This document shows, in pieces, positions 47,115-59,284 of a stretch of DNA of 64,000 bases; the stretch's first letter is position 1; every line of letters starts with the position of its first letter. Made by a program: the position numbers and the translations under genes. Where the stretch lies: NCBI GenBank assembly GCA_949987705.1, contig OX465281.1, positions 8,968,001 through 9,032,000 on the forward strand, in the 5' to 3' direction. Under the pieces are notes generated by a model. It was not told the DNA's origin, made no database searches, and saw only the letters and a program-made list of their open reading frames with translations. The stretch is from Thereva unica (taxonomy: Eukaryota > Arthropoda > Insecta > Diptera > Therevidae).

Positions 47115-50100
47115 TATTCGGTATCATTCCTGTCACTTATCTGTTAGAAAATATTGGATTCTTGGCTAAAACCATCTCATTAAATTTTACACTGGCCATT
47201 TTCGTTCAATATAGATTTCCCATGTAAGAAAAATAGATGGTTTAATAGAGAATGTATGAACGCAATAAACGCAAAAATAGCTGCCTTTTACGGTCTCCAA
47301 ATGAGTAACTTTACTTGCTATACCACGGGTCTAGCCTCGTTAACGAATGCCTCAGTGGACGGAGTTTCCTTCATGAATTGCGAAGAGTATAGGTGCCGCA
47401 AAGAGCTTCTTGACATCTACAACTCTACTCCATGGTGTATTGTGTGGTACGGCACGATTGTGAAATTAATTTGTTAGTGTTGCCTCTTTTTGTTTGGAGT
47501 CAGTATAATGTCATACTTCAAATGAGGTGAGGCGCTATTGTAATGCCAAAATGGCAAAAAAAGTAAATTAAAAAAAAAAATGAAAATAAATGCTAATGAA
47601 GAGCATTTTTCACGAGTTTGATTCTAATAACTAACTGCCTCAAAGTATGTTAGAATGCTCTCCAGTACTATAAGAAATCCCTCTCTGCAGTACGAAATTT
47701 CACTGCCTCTAAAAAAGTAAGGAATGTCCCTCTAGCTCGTATTTACAATGACACAATCATTTATCTAAATACACGCTCATATACCAGTAGGACATTATTT
47801 TTGAGCCGGGACATTAAAAAAAAATTGAGACCTCAGTACAATTTATAATCATGTACGGGACAAATGTTCTGCATCGTGTAAGTTTGGCTCTACTCTACCT
47901 TTAGATAAGCCACCTCGCAAGCACCACTTTTACATACTTCTCCTGAGTTTATCGAGGCTCTTGGAGACTTCCTGATGTTTTGCGTCTATCAAATAACAAC
48001 TATTACAAACTACGGTCGATTAAAAATTACTTCCACTCTCTCCAAAAACATTGATGCGATGAACACCGATAATTGTTAAAAACCCCATCGGCCATAATAT
48101 ATGCCCCTTAAAAATGCAAGCGGCCGGGGCTCGCCCGTTGTAAGGCTATCTTTTATTTTTACTCGGGTCTCTGCCTTTCTCCTATCCTTCCTACTAGCGT
48201 GGCAGATCTACAAATACTGACACACTAAAACAGAGTAGGGCTGGTAGTTGACTGTAGCTGTTGGTTCTATGGATCAGCTCGTGAAACTGTGGAGCAACGG
48301 AGGTTGCGTTTCCTCCATCGCGATTTTCTCTTCCCAGCTTTGGTAAATGCTAAACAAGAACACGCCGGACCTTTTATTCATTATCGTCATGATCAAATAA
48401 AAAGGGAAACCGATCTTTTAACATCCTAGTCCCAAGTCTAATCGACCGATTCTCTACCCAGGTTTGGTGGTAGTAGGAGAAAGAAACCTTAAACAGCTCT
48501 CCAGCCTAGATATGAGTTGCAGGGTTCAGTGTCAGTGTTTCATCAGAGCATGATTATCAAGAGCTTTTTTCAGCTGGTCGTTACATCAATGGCCAATTCC
48601 GAATCACTGGAAATATTGTCAGAGTTGGCGCTCTCGTTTTTTTTTTCGTAAGATTTTTAGTACTAATAAATTTGGAGATTCCATTAGCCAATATAAGTCA
48701 ATTACCCACGAGATCGCTTTACCATCGTTAACTTAATGTCCTAGGAGGGCCATTGAAATTTTTTTGGATTTCATCGAAAGAGCCTTTCCTCAAGATGTCT
48801 CTAGTAGTCGCTTTTTTCTAAGGATATTTTACACTTTATTTGATCTCTATTTCATTCGCCAACACTCGGCCCAATTTTACATATAACCTAAGCTGTTCTT
48901 ATACCATCGAACAGAACTTACTACTGGATATAGAACTATTCATTAATAAAATAACTATATAGCACAAGTGGGTTCGCGGCATCCATAGCAGTATTTTTTC
49001 GATTAGCTCCACCATTAAATCGAGACGCCAGCTTTCCCTGAAACATGCTTTTGGGAAAAGAATAAACCTATCTATCGTCAACTGCATTTTTCTAGCGAAT
49101 AACAGAAAAGAACTTTGCAATCATGGTTTACAATACCCTACTGTTAATTTAAAACAATTTAATTCAACCTATGCAGTTAGTACAGTTTCACTGTAATGAA
49201 AAGGACATACCTATGTTTATATAGACCAGCACACCAACCATCTGATATCCACCCAATAACAATCACAACATTCGGCACAACATATCACCAGTTCAACTAA
49301 ATGAGAATCGTAAACGACAAAGACCGGTCTAACGAATTAGTTACATACATTGCGCCTATCGTTCTTGCAATTAATTCCCCAACTTGGACACAGGTTAGCC
49401 CCGTCTAATTTACATCGCAACTGATTAAATCTTTCCGCGGAAAAAAAAACTCCTCTATTACCTGTCAAATTGCCTTGACTAAAACCAATTCACGTTTTTC
49501 AATATCACTATTGATTTTCGCTCCAATCCTGATTTTCCATCACAGAAAAAAAGGACTTTGGCACCTAATTACCACCCATTTCTCGGTGGAAGCATTTTAG
49601 CGCAAAAACGATGTCCTTGTACCGCTCAAAAACCGGCGAACGTGAGAGAAGGCTCCATTATAGTCGCTATCAAAGCAGTTGCAGAACTTTCGACATCCTT
49701 TTTTGTGCTTTACCCAATTTGTTGAAAAAAAAGTTGATTCTTTTTAAGGATACGTGATGGAATGCAGGAGTGTCAATTTGAAATATAAAAGGGAATATAG
49801 TATAGGAGGGGTGGTATATGCAAGGTGTGGATAACTGGAAGGCTCTGATATGAATCGAGGGAGGAGGATGGATACAGAGATGTTGTAGTTGAGAGCTTAA
49901 TATTGGATGGAATTGGATTTTTTTTTTCGTTTTGACTGCAGAATGACTCTAAGTACCCTTGTCTAATGAAACAAGGATAATGAAAGAAATGAAAATGTGT
50001 ACTTTGCATTTCGTACGTTGTGATTACAATAGTTGAGCATTCAGCAAAATGGAAACAATCACAAGTCATATCACGAGTGTGCACTTAGCTGCTTTAGAGT

Positions 50101-50280
50101 ACTTAACGCAACTTAAGATAGAACTAATATTTTTATTTAGATAGGTAAAGGTGGCATCCGGGCACTATTTTGTAATCACACTAGTGAAAAAACTTGACTT
50201 AAATATATATAGCAGTATGTTTGGAATGACTAAAGATTCAGCCGGTAATATTTAAGTACGGGATCTTGTCTTTTATTTCA
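47115..50280. other. Gene-free stretch
   Basis: No supported gene or transposon end. A 73-codon + frame at 47256-47477 is cysteine-containing but matches no spacing I know. Poly-A runs near 47569-47580. Confidence 0.3.
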
Positions 50281-50284
50281 ATCT

Positions 50285-52870
50285 TCGAAACCTCTTTAAC
50301 GCAATGCAGGAGACTCATTCTCCTCCTCGCTGTAACTTCACAATTCCACAGTATGTGCTCCAGTATAAGTTTGACCTACTCTTTCTTGGTCATCAGCAAT
50401 TTCACTACGGATGTGGCCCTCGAAGCCTGAGAACTACATCAGCGTCTTCTTCTTCTTCTTCTTTGATCCGTTAGCTGGCGGTCCGAGCGGGACGTCCCCG
50501 CAACGGATACGCTGCTGTCGGTGCCGCTGGGTCCCGAACTCTATTCACGATTCGCTTCCATTCTTCTCGGTTTTTGGCGGTGTCTAGAGCCTCGGTAACT
50601 GATAATCGTTGATTCTTTAAGTCACCCTCGATATTCTTCAACCAGGTTTTCTTCGGTGCCGATCGCTGTATTCTCCAGTCTGCAGGACGGTCTCGCCAGA
50701 GAAGTTTACGTGGCAAGCGGTTACCATCCATTCGGCAAACATGTCCAAACCACCGTAGTCGACGTTTTTGCATTTCTTCTTCGATCAGTGTTTGCTGATC
50801 GCATCTTTGTCTGACAACCTCGTTTCGAAGGCGATCACGGAGTGAGACCCGGAGGATCTGCCTCAAACATCGCATTTGGAAGACCTCGAGCTTCTTAACG
50901 TCCGGTTTGAGCAGTGTCCACGTTTCAGATCCATAAAGAAGAATCGGAAGAATCAACGTTCGGTAAAGACGTAGTTTTGTTTTGATGGAGATATTTGCTC
51001 GTTTCCATATGCACCACTTCAGCGAGGCGAATGTTGCTGTTGCCTGGCCGATACGGCTGTGAACGTCGGCCGTCGATGCTACTTTTTCCTCAACCAATGA
51101 TCCCAAATATTTGAACCTTGGAACCTGTTCGATTTGGGTTCCATCGAGGTGAACACTGGGTCTTGATCCATCCGTTGTGAGCACTTTGGTCTTTTCCGCA
51201 TTGATTTTTAACCCGTATGATTGGGCGATGCGGGAAATATCGTATAAGATGTCCGTTGCTTCGGCATCCGTGTCGGCGAAAACAGCGCTATCGTCGGCGA
51301 ACATTAAGTCTGTTACGAAGTTGTTGTCGTCGTATTGAACTCCGAGTCGTCCATCGAATGCTTCACGCATAATCGCGTCGATCACAACGTTGAAGAGAAG
51401 TGGCGAAGCGACGTCTCCCTGTCGGACACCCGTCTGAATCGGGAACTCCTCGGATAAGTCGTTTCGAATACGAACGCTGCTGGTTGAGCCATCGTACGAC
51501 GCTTGGAGAAGTTGGATGATTCTCAATGGCACGTGTTCGGTTACCAAGACTCTCCACAAGCTGTTCCAATCGATGCAATCGAAAGCGGATTTGAAGTCGA
51601 TGAAAGCGACGACAATTCGTTTGCCGCAACGAATTCTTTCTTCCATTAACTGACGGAGGGCGAATATTTGATCAATGCATCCTCGATGTGGTCTAAATCC
51701 CGCTTGTTCCTCCCGGCTCGTTTGCTCTCGATGTTTCTGTAGCCTCGATTGTATTATTTTCGTAAATACTTTACCGACGATCGAAAGAAGGCTAATACCG
51801 CGGTAATTCTTGCATTCCCGACTGTCGCCTTTCTTCAAAATTGGGACAACGATCGCTTTCTTCCATACCGAAGGGACACGATCCGAATGCCATATGTGTG
51901 TTATGAGGACATGAAGTCGTTGTGATAAGACATCACCTCCAGCTTTGATTATCTCGGCGGTTACTTGGTCTATTCCCGGCGCTTTTCCATTTTTCAGCGA
52001 TTTTATTGCTGTCTTCACCTCGATAATTGTTGGTTCGGTATCGAGAAACTGATTCATCGGCTGTTCGATAATCGGTGGTTCGGGTGCTGGACCTTGCGGC
52101 GGATCGTGGTTATACAGCTGGTGGAAGAATGCTCTCCACCGCTCCAGGCGTTCATGGGCAGAAGTCACAAAAGTTCCATCCGATTTTTTGATGTTGTCGT
52201 TTGTTGATGTTGTTTTGCCGCCTAACCGGCGGATTGTCTGGTACAGCGTCCGGTACTCGTGCCTCGACGCCGCTTTTTCCATGTCGGCCGCAACGTTATT
52301 CCAGTACGCTTCTCGTTCCAATTTCATTTTCTGCCGAACTTCTTTGTTCAATCTTCGGTATTCCTCAAAGTCGACGTGTTTCATGCGCTTCCGCTGATCG
52401 ACGAGGTCCAGACAGCTGTCCGAGATCCATGGCTGCGTCCGTTTACGGATAGTTGGACACAACTCCATTGCACACTCCACAATAGACTCCGACAATTGCC
52501 TTTCTTCTACATCGATATCGTCCGGTATTGCGAGCGCCGCGAATTTGTTGGATAATGCCATTTGAAACTCTCGCCCGATGGCCGGGTCCCGTAGGCACGT
52601 AACATTGATGGATTTTAGATACACGACAATCTTTGATGACACCTTGTCGGATTTAATAGCCAACAAGAAAGCTTGACTATCCGACAAAATAACGATGTTA
52701 GAGCCTTTTGGAGTTCTATTATGTTAGTCCAGGTACAAACCTAAATGACGAGTACCTGAGCTTAAAAAAACAGTGGGGGTGGTACCAAGGACGAAAAGGG
52801 TATCTTAAGCCATATAAGCCCAGCCCTACTCAATTATCGAGCTTGGAACCGTTCGTATATCAAAAACTTG
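50285..52870 (-). pseudogene. RNase-H-bearing LINE relic that hosts an RTE insertion
   Basis: Two flanks surround the RTE. On the right, - strand, about 52620-52870 gives a broken RNase H start running into NIVILSDSQAFLLAIKS, the Asp-containing second RNase H motif (xLSDSQAAxxAI). On the left, about 50290-50360 gives VKLILEHILWNCEVTARRR, the tail normally found after RNase H in R1/LOA/I-like LINEs. The VPGH part of RNase H is missing, so the insertion came with a deletion or the host was already damaged. It belongs to a similar type as 31400-32925. Confidence 0.65.
50440..52687 (-). CDS. RTE-like LINE ORF2, uninterrupted, 5'-truncated
   Basis: A 738-codon open frame, the longest in the window. 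Residues 1-27 come from the host LINE RNase H. From about residue 28 the RTE linker begins (LRDPAIGREFQ 32-42, PWISD 86-90). The RT palm follows: GKAPGID (234-240), NYRGISLLS (294-302), AGFRPHRGCIDQ (329-340), AFIDFKSAFDCID (361-373, first catalytic Asp 364), GVRQGDVASPLLF (420-432) and the catalytic FADD (463-466), where YADD is commoner. KYLGS and a C-terminal RRLRWFGHVCRMD block follow. The first ATG is residue 43; the listed start is a TTG. The endonuclease is absent, so it cannot move by itself, but no stop or frameshift suggests a recent insertion. Its 3' end is a GAAGAAGAA tail (50447-50463). The 9530-11255 fragment is the same family. Confidence 0.9.
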
Positions 52871-52874
52871 TCGT

Positions 52875-55485
52875 CAAAGATTGAATTACTTCTTCTTCAA
52901 TATTGTTTAGAGAAAGGAATTAGAAATGCTGGAAGTCATAAAGAAGAAAAATCCTCTACAAGCACTCTAATACTGCCTCATGTCATGTTTCATGTTCATC
53001 ACTGAAAGAACATCAAAAGATCTACAAAACGGTCTGACCCAAGCTGGCGTTGCTCATCAATGAAAATAAAATTAAGTGAATCTGCGAGAACGCTAGCATT
53101 GGGTCCAACAGTAAAGTTAGAGGTACATGAATTTCAAGTATAGTTCAGTCATTCACCTGACTTAGGTCTATAATAGCAGAAGAAAAGATCATGGTGCTTA
53201 GCATAAAGAACTCTCACCTGTTTTTGCTTCTTATTTGAGGGAGTACGACTCCGCAATTTCTTTATTAAGATTTAAGAGCGCCAGCGCGATACCGATTTCA
53301 GCAAGACCGGAATGTAGCGGCTCTGCCTCGCCTAGTTCATAATGACTGTGACGGGCAATATTTTTCCCGCAACGCAAGACCAGCCCAATCGGCTCATTGT
53401 GACAGTACTTTCGCACACACACCCCGGCCTAGAATTCATTCATTAATAGAACAACTCGACTGTAGAACAATCTCAGGCAGTCAGTCAGTTAAAACGTAAG
53501 GGTCATCGTCCATTCTCCTTATCCATTTCCTAGACTACCCTTAATCTATCATTTCAGTATCCTTCGAGCGAAGCTTACTAGTGGACTGCATCGATGTCAT
53601 CGAGGAAGATTTCCATAATATTGCCTTGTGGTGAAAGAGCTCCAGAAGCTCCACGATGCCAAAAAATTCTCGATTCAAGGTTACGCTGCAAATACTGTTA
53701 ACATGGTTGCCTGTGAAAGAAAAGGCACCACATCACCGAGCATGCTCTAAGCGCTTGAATTGCCCTATAGCTAGTGCGAGTTAGTAGAGCTCAGACGTCC
53801 CAACAAACGGTTCTAGTACCATTCGACAGGAAACCTATAATTCCAGAATTTACTGATCTGCTCCTTGCTGGCTTGCAAAACTTACGACAACAGATTAAAA
53901 ACCAATTGCTTAAAGGTGATATAAGATACCATGCATCGTAGGTGGTATTGGTATCATACGGGCAATCTGATAATCGAGGCTCACAGACCTCAATGAGCAT
54001 GGAGCTGAATTTGTGGATCCACATGAAGTCTACTAACTAAAATCAGGTATGGAATACATGGCGACGCCTGGCGACCATTTCAGAGGTCTGGAAGCACAAC
54101 GGTCCTTCGCCTTTCCCACTTTCCTCACCTACATACATGAATTTCCATCTTTCTTCTTCCCTCTTTACATTCCTGATTCGTCCTGTCATAGCCTTTCCTA
54201 GCCCTTCACCCCTCCACCAAGTGCATGTCATCGGTTTGTTGACGAGATTCAACTCGCTTCAGGGAGAATAACACTCCAGCGAGTTTTTTCTCGATGACTC
54301 AATGTCAGAGTCGCGATAGTAATGGTTGGGAGTAGGTAGGAGGAATAAAACTTGGTTGTGGCAATTCCTTCCTTCACTTCTTTCTGTCCCGTCAGTATCT
54401 CCCGACTTGAAAAAAGGGCTTCCCCTGTCTCTAAGCTTCTAGTCTTTCACATAAAAAAAGCTTATTGCTTTGTTACAAAATTATGGTGGCAGCGGTGGGA
54501 GCTACACTTAATTTGGACCATCTACAGATTTGGCGGATCTACTTTTACCGATTGGTGGATGTGAGAAGCTAATTCTTTAACGTATCTGAAACACGAATGA
54601 TGTTAGGAAAATGCGCCTTTAATCGTTTTCGGAATCGCGACTCCTTCGTCTCCCTAGTACTCTACATAAAAAATTAATAGCGCTCATAATGTTGAACTTT
54701 TGACATCACTTCTGAAAACTTTTAAGTGTCACGAACCTCTGAATATTTGAAATTGTTGTCAGTTTTAAAGAGAGTAATGAACTTTAAAGAGGTGAAAGAA
54801 CTAGGAATATTAAAATAAATAAATCAGTATATTAGGGTGTATTTTATAAAATTTCCCTTAACTCCCATAGACGTTCGGGCTTTAAATAAATAAAATCCGG
54901 CTAATCAGTTTGCAGAAAACGAACCGTTTGTTATAATAATTTAAATTTTCAATCAAATTTGTTTTACCTCGACCCCTTTCCTGAATACGTGTTGAACATC
55001 ACACCACCACCGAAAAAAGTTCACCAAACTCTTGCTCAATCTTGACATTTTGTTATTCATAAAACTTTCTCACGTTTTGCGAATCAAAATTACTTAACCC
55101 CAACAAATTACACCTGCTGCCGTCGAAAAGGTAAAATTTTATGACTTTATCAATAAACAAACAAAACGGCAACCGTGAGTTCTTCGGTATATTGTTATAT
55201 TTGTCGTATTTCTGACATTTCATAGCCATTATATGTATATTGCAGACTCTTCTTCTGTGTTGTATTTTACCTTAAGGTTTTCCTCGGTTGTTGACAGTTT
55301 AACTTCATAAATTTTTTGGGATATTGGCAAACAACAACAAAAATAAAAATAAAATTACAAAAAATCAAAGAAAAAGTTTTCAACTTTCTTATTTATGTCA
55401 CAATTCTGGGAATTTCCTGATAAATAGAAACAAAAGTGAAGAATGGTATTTTATGGTATTTTTTACGTAAGGAGTAGGCTTTAAA
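52875..55485. other. Gene-free stretch
   Basis: Around 53030-53080 a short LALLINENKIK-like block may be further LINE decay. From about 54900 the DNA is AT-rich with CAA-rich tracts of 5'UTR type (55320-55380). No complete gene is seen. Confidence 0.3.
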
Positions 55486-55490
55486 CATTT

Positions 55491-55527
55491 ATGGAGAACG
55501 TTATTTGGACAGCAATGTTATTTCTAG
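55491..55527 (+). other. Possible first coding exon (signal peptide start)
   Basis: ATG GAG AAC GTT begins a 12-codon hydrophobic stretch (MENVIWTAMLFL) that ends, one base into the next codon, at a consensus donor TAG|GTAAGA (55527/55528). Short first exons like this start many secreted or cell-surface insect genes with long first introns. No matching downstream exon was found in the window, and chance occurrence is possible. Confidence 0.22.
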
Positions 55528-55529
55528 GT

Positions 55530-57245
55530 AAGAACAAAAAAATTATTTAATATTTAATATTGTCATCAAAGGAAAGACTTAGCAGCGGATAACCCAGAAC
55601 AATAATGTCGAAGTTCAAGAGTTATAAGATTTTTTTCTCTTTGTTATCAAATAAGAAAATTCTTGGGAAACAGGCAAAAATATATTGAGGAAAAAACAAA
55701 GTGAAAAAGAGCGAAGTTTAAGAAAATATACTATATATGTGTATGTATAGTATGTTTTTTTCAAGGTGAAGAAAAAATGTGCCTCAACTCAACCGTAATA
55801 AGCAATCAAAACTTTCAGAGCCAAGCTAACTTCGTCCACCACACCTGCAAAATCTTTACATGCTGCTTACCTGTTTGCTTACCTTTAGTCAATTTCCTTT
55901 GTTCCATAATATTTCTTCCAAGATTTTGTTTGTGTTTCTTTAAGCAATAAATGACGACAAGACTGTGCTAACTTTGCCAGAGAGTAAGAGAGGGAGAGGG
56001 CACCGAAAAAAGAAATCATGTTTTATTTAAGAAGCTTTGTTTGCCTGTGCGTGTATTATCAGAGTTTTAATTTGTGCCAACCTCTATTTATGTTTCAGAA
56101 CTTTCCTTTTGTAGACTTTCAGTTCCTTGAAATCACAAAAGTCTTTTAGATGGCAGCCGTGCTCCGGTGGTGCCCATCCACCTGCTCAGGTGCAAAAATA
56201 AAAGAGCAAGGGCCACAGTTATAAGCATCGCTCCATTCCCCCATTCTTCCCCAGACACGATCCTTGGTCAAAAGTGTTTGTTTATTCTTCTCGCCATCGT
56301 TTTCCTGTTAACAAGCCACATTGAAGACCTAATATTTTACACAATAACCAATTTAACAATAAGAAAATTCCTGGAACATTCCTCCGAGCCACCCTCTGCT
56401 CCTCGCCGCCACAGGGGCATTCGAAACTCTCCTGTGTTCAGCTGGTGCTGTTGTTGCTGCTGATGCTGCTGTGCCTGAGAGTTGAAAATCCTGCGAAAGG
56501 CATCTCTTCTATGGAAACTTTATTGAAAAATTCCACATCAATTCACGGCGTGTTTCTTGGTTCGATGAAATATATCCTTGGGCCATGGACACACAATAAT
56601 ACTCTCGCTCGGGAAAGTCGGAAAAGTCGGAAAAGAAAAGTAAGAAGAAGTAAGAAAAAAAAAACACTTTCAATGGGACATCATGCGTGAATGGTTCTGA
56701 ATATCCTACCTACAGGGACACAAAGCAGTTGAGCATAGAAAAGTTCGCAAAGTGGTCCTTGTGAAAGGGATCTTATTAATATAGGGTGTCACGTTTAAGA
56801 GCTCTCATTATGGCAGGACACACATCATTAGATATGCATAGTCAATGCTCCTTCGCAGGTTCCGGAAGGCTTTTAAGGCGGATGGGGCCCAGCCCCCGCA
56901 CTCGGCCTTTTTGGGGGGCGATCTTTATGTCCTGTTAAAGTCTATTTTAAATACATTAGGAATTATCCATTTGTATTTAAGGAGCTGTTAAAGCTGGCCA
57001 CGATAAAAGGGTGTATTTTTGGAAGGGAAGCTAAATCCGGAAATATAAGGGGGTGAACTTTAAGGATTTTTAAAAGAGGTGTTAAAGGGAAAGTTTTTAG
57101 GCGATTTAGTTAACAGTGGAGAATTTGTGTAGTCGTGTTTAGATAAATTCACTTAAAACTAAATAAAATATCATTGTTAAATGTTTAAGATGTTTGTTTC
57201 TAAGGAAAGAACATTGATTTAGTAACATCTAAAACAAATTTCTCT
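55530..57245. other. Gene-free stretch
   Basis: Intron-like AT-rich DNA, with a GCTGCT run at 56440-56470. A 98-codon + frame (56167-56463) and an 81-codon one (56445-56690) have no recognisable domains. Confidence 0.3.
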
Positions 57246-57249
57246 TTGC

Positions 57250-58345
57250 AACGAGGCCACAAGTTCGTAAACCCAGATGATCCAAATTTCATTCGTTCGG
57301 AAACGTTCAAAAGTTCGCAAAGCTTTCAACACGGGCGCCGTTGCTGCATTTCTTGCTACTTTGACCTACTTCGTTAGCGAGTCGATGATGGTAAGCATGT
57401 GTATGCTGCTCCGTGGGAAAGGATCAAGATGGCTCAGGTGTATCGTCTGAAAGGGCATCGAATCGATCTGATCATAATGAAATTCTCCTTCTGCCCTACC
57501 TTCTGAACGTTTGTTATAGGCGAAATCAATACATGACAGTAGATATTTCGCGATGAATTTTCGCATCTGAGGGAAACAATAAAATTCTTTTACTCGCTCT
57601 AACGTTTTGTCTAGCGCCAAATGTCCCGCTCCCACGTAACAGTTCTGGACTATCCTCCATTTGATCGAGTTTGGCATGGCCCAAAGTATCCTTTCATTGA
57701 CTCTTCGATAAAGTCGGCCTCGTTCCAATCCTTTCCGCTGCTTATCAACGTCATCACGCGCCCATAACTTTGCAACAATACTTCGCAAATCCTGGGTCTG
57801 CATCGTGCATAACCAACCGTCACCATCAATCATTACCTAAAGCCATTTAAAGAAACATGTTCTGTGTCTCCCGACGGTAGGTCTCCACATAATGCGTCAT
57901 ACGTATTCCAGCTTGTTGTTTCAATTCGATATCGAACTCCTGAATACGCAGCTAACATCTCGTATTGTCGTTTTCATCGCTGCGCAATCGGTAACCACAC
58001 TGCTATTTGCTTCAGTGTGGGCTTCGCAATTCAAATTGTGATCATACGCTGCCAAGATTGGTTGGCTCATCAGACTAGCCTTTAATTCTTTAAACACTTT
58101 TCCTGATCGTATTCCCAGGAGAACGCAGCTTCTTTTCGAAGTTATCTATTTAAAAAACTAGCCAGCATAGCGAACTTCGGCTCAAACTTTCGAAAGTAAC
58201 TGGAAAGTCCCAGAGATTAGCCAGCTTCAGGCCACTAAAAATGTTTCAGTTGCTTGTGGTAACGCTTCCCGGTCTTACTAAATTCAACTTGCTCTCGGGT
58301 CGTAGGTACTCAACCTAGTCTTTATAAAGGTACATTTCTCAAGGT
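57250..58345 (-). pseudogene. Ty3/mdg4-type LTR retrotransposon pol fragment
   Basis: Read on the - strand from the right: an RT-to-RNase H connection (SYFRKFEPKFA, about 58150-58190). Then RNase H start blocks with FSWEYDQEKCFKELK and PILAAYDHN (about 58030-58115), with stops. Then a 155-codon open frame (57366-57833) with the integrase zinc-binding region (GAGHLALDKTLERVKEFY). Part of the His/Cys ligand set is lost. The integrase core follows, where the first catalytic Asp position reads Ser (IHLSHLDPF). The order RT-RNase H-IN is that of Ty3 elements. No LTRs were found. Confidence 0.8.
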
Positions 58346-58349
58346 TAGG

Positions 58350-59185
58350 TGTTAAACCCGCTCACTTTATATCACGGAATATTGGACGATGTTTTTGAAG
58401 CATTTCTTAGTAAGTGAGACTTCCAATGAGCATATCATCAGGGTCGTCCCTGAACAGCATTCATTGAGTGCGCAGCACGTAAGACCAATAAGTCGGCTAT
58501 ATATTGCAAGGTTTTATGTGTTCAATCATTTTCTACATTACAATATACGTATGCATCGCGAATTTAGAATTGGGGCTACAAACCAAAATCGCTCCAAAAA
58601 AATTTTCAGGTAATCAAAGTGATTTTTGAGTGCCCTAACAGTTATTTACAGATTGCGAATTGGGACTCCAGGTCAGAACCGCTTCACAAAATTTTTTTTA
58701 GTATTTGGATCCGATGCCTCCCGGCCTGGGCACAATACTAAAACTAATAATATTCAATTTGACAGCGCACTCAAAAATCACTCTGAATACCTAATTCTTA
58801 ACATTTCCTTTTTCTTTATATGATGTTACCTTGGAGGCTGCCATATACTCAGGCTTGGACCCATGATTGGGCTGTCTTCACAATTGTTATCAGTTCGTTA
58901 AGCGAACACCCTTGTGGAAAACTTTTCTATCAAATCGAGTGTCGTTAATTCATGATTTGCATACCTGTGACCCCTGTAATCTGATCTGAAAGATCCATTT
59001 CTCACTGCTCTTACATCTCAAATACACGGGGCAGTACATTAGTCCCTTACATCATAGTAAATGGTACTGAGGCCTCAATTTTTTGAAATGTCCTGGTTCA
59101 AAAATAAAATATCTGGAGAAATGAGGTGAGGTGTGATTGTAAATACACATAGTGAAGAGATATTGAAATTGGGGAGACATAGGGC
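58350..59185. other. Unassigned repeats-like DNA
   Basis: Two loosely similar segments (about 58560-58612 and 58655-58705) share GCGAATTxxGAATTGGG-type starts and a CAAAAxTTTTT end. TGATTTTTGAGTG at 58621 is inverted at 58771. No gene is supported. Confidence 0.3.
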
Positions 59186-59191
59186 ATTTTA

Positions 59192-59280
59192 ATAAACGCA
59201 AGAGTGCCGCAACACTGCAGAATTCAGCTACAGACTTCCAATCGCTGAATTCCGCAATGTTGCGACAGTCCTGCGTTTAT
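59192..59280. repeat. Compact hairpin, 37-bp arms, 15-bp loop
   Basis: Arms 59192-59228 and 59244-59280 pair with five differences. Four are transitions that become G-U pairs if the - strand is transcribed. Looser pairing continues outwards by about 15 bases. It may be a tiny MITE or a small-RNA precursor-like fold. Confidence 0.7.
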
Positions 59281-59284
59281 GAAA

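Noticed and set aside
47256..47477. Cysteine-containing 73-codon frame as a small secreted peptide
   Set aside because: No signal peptide and no known cysteine spacing.
53030..53080. LINE fragment with LALLINENKIK
   Set aside because: Too short to support alone; mentioned only in the gap description.
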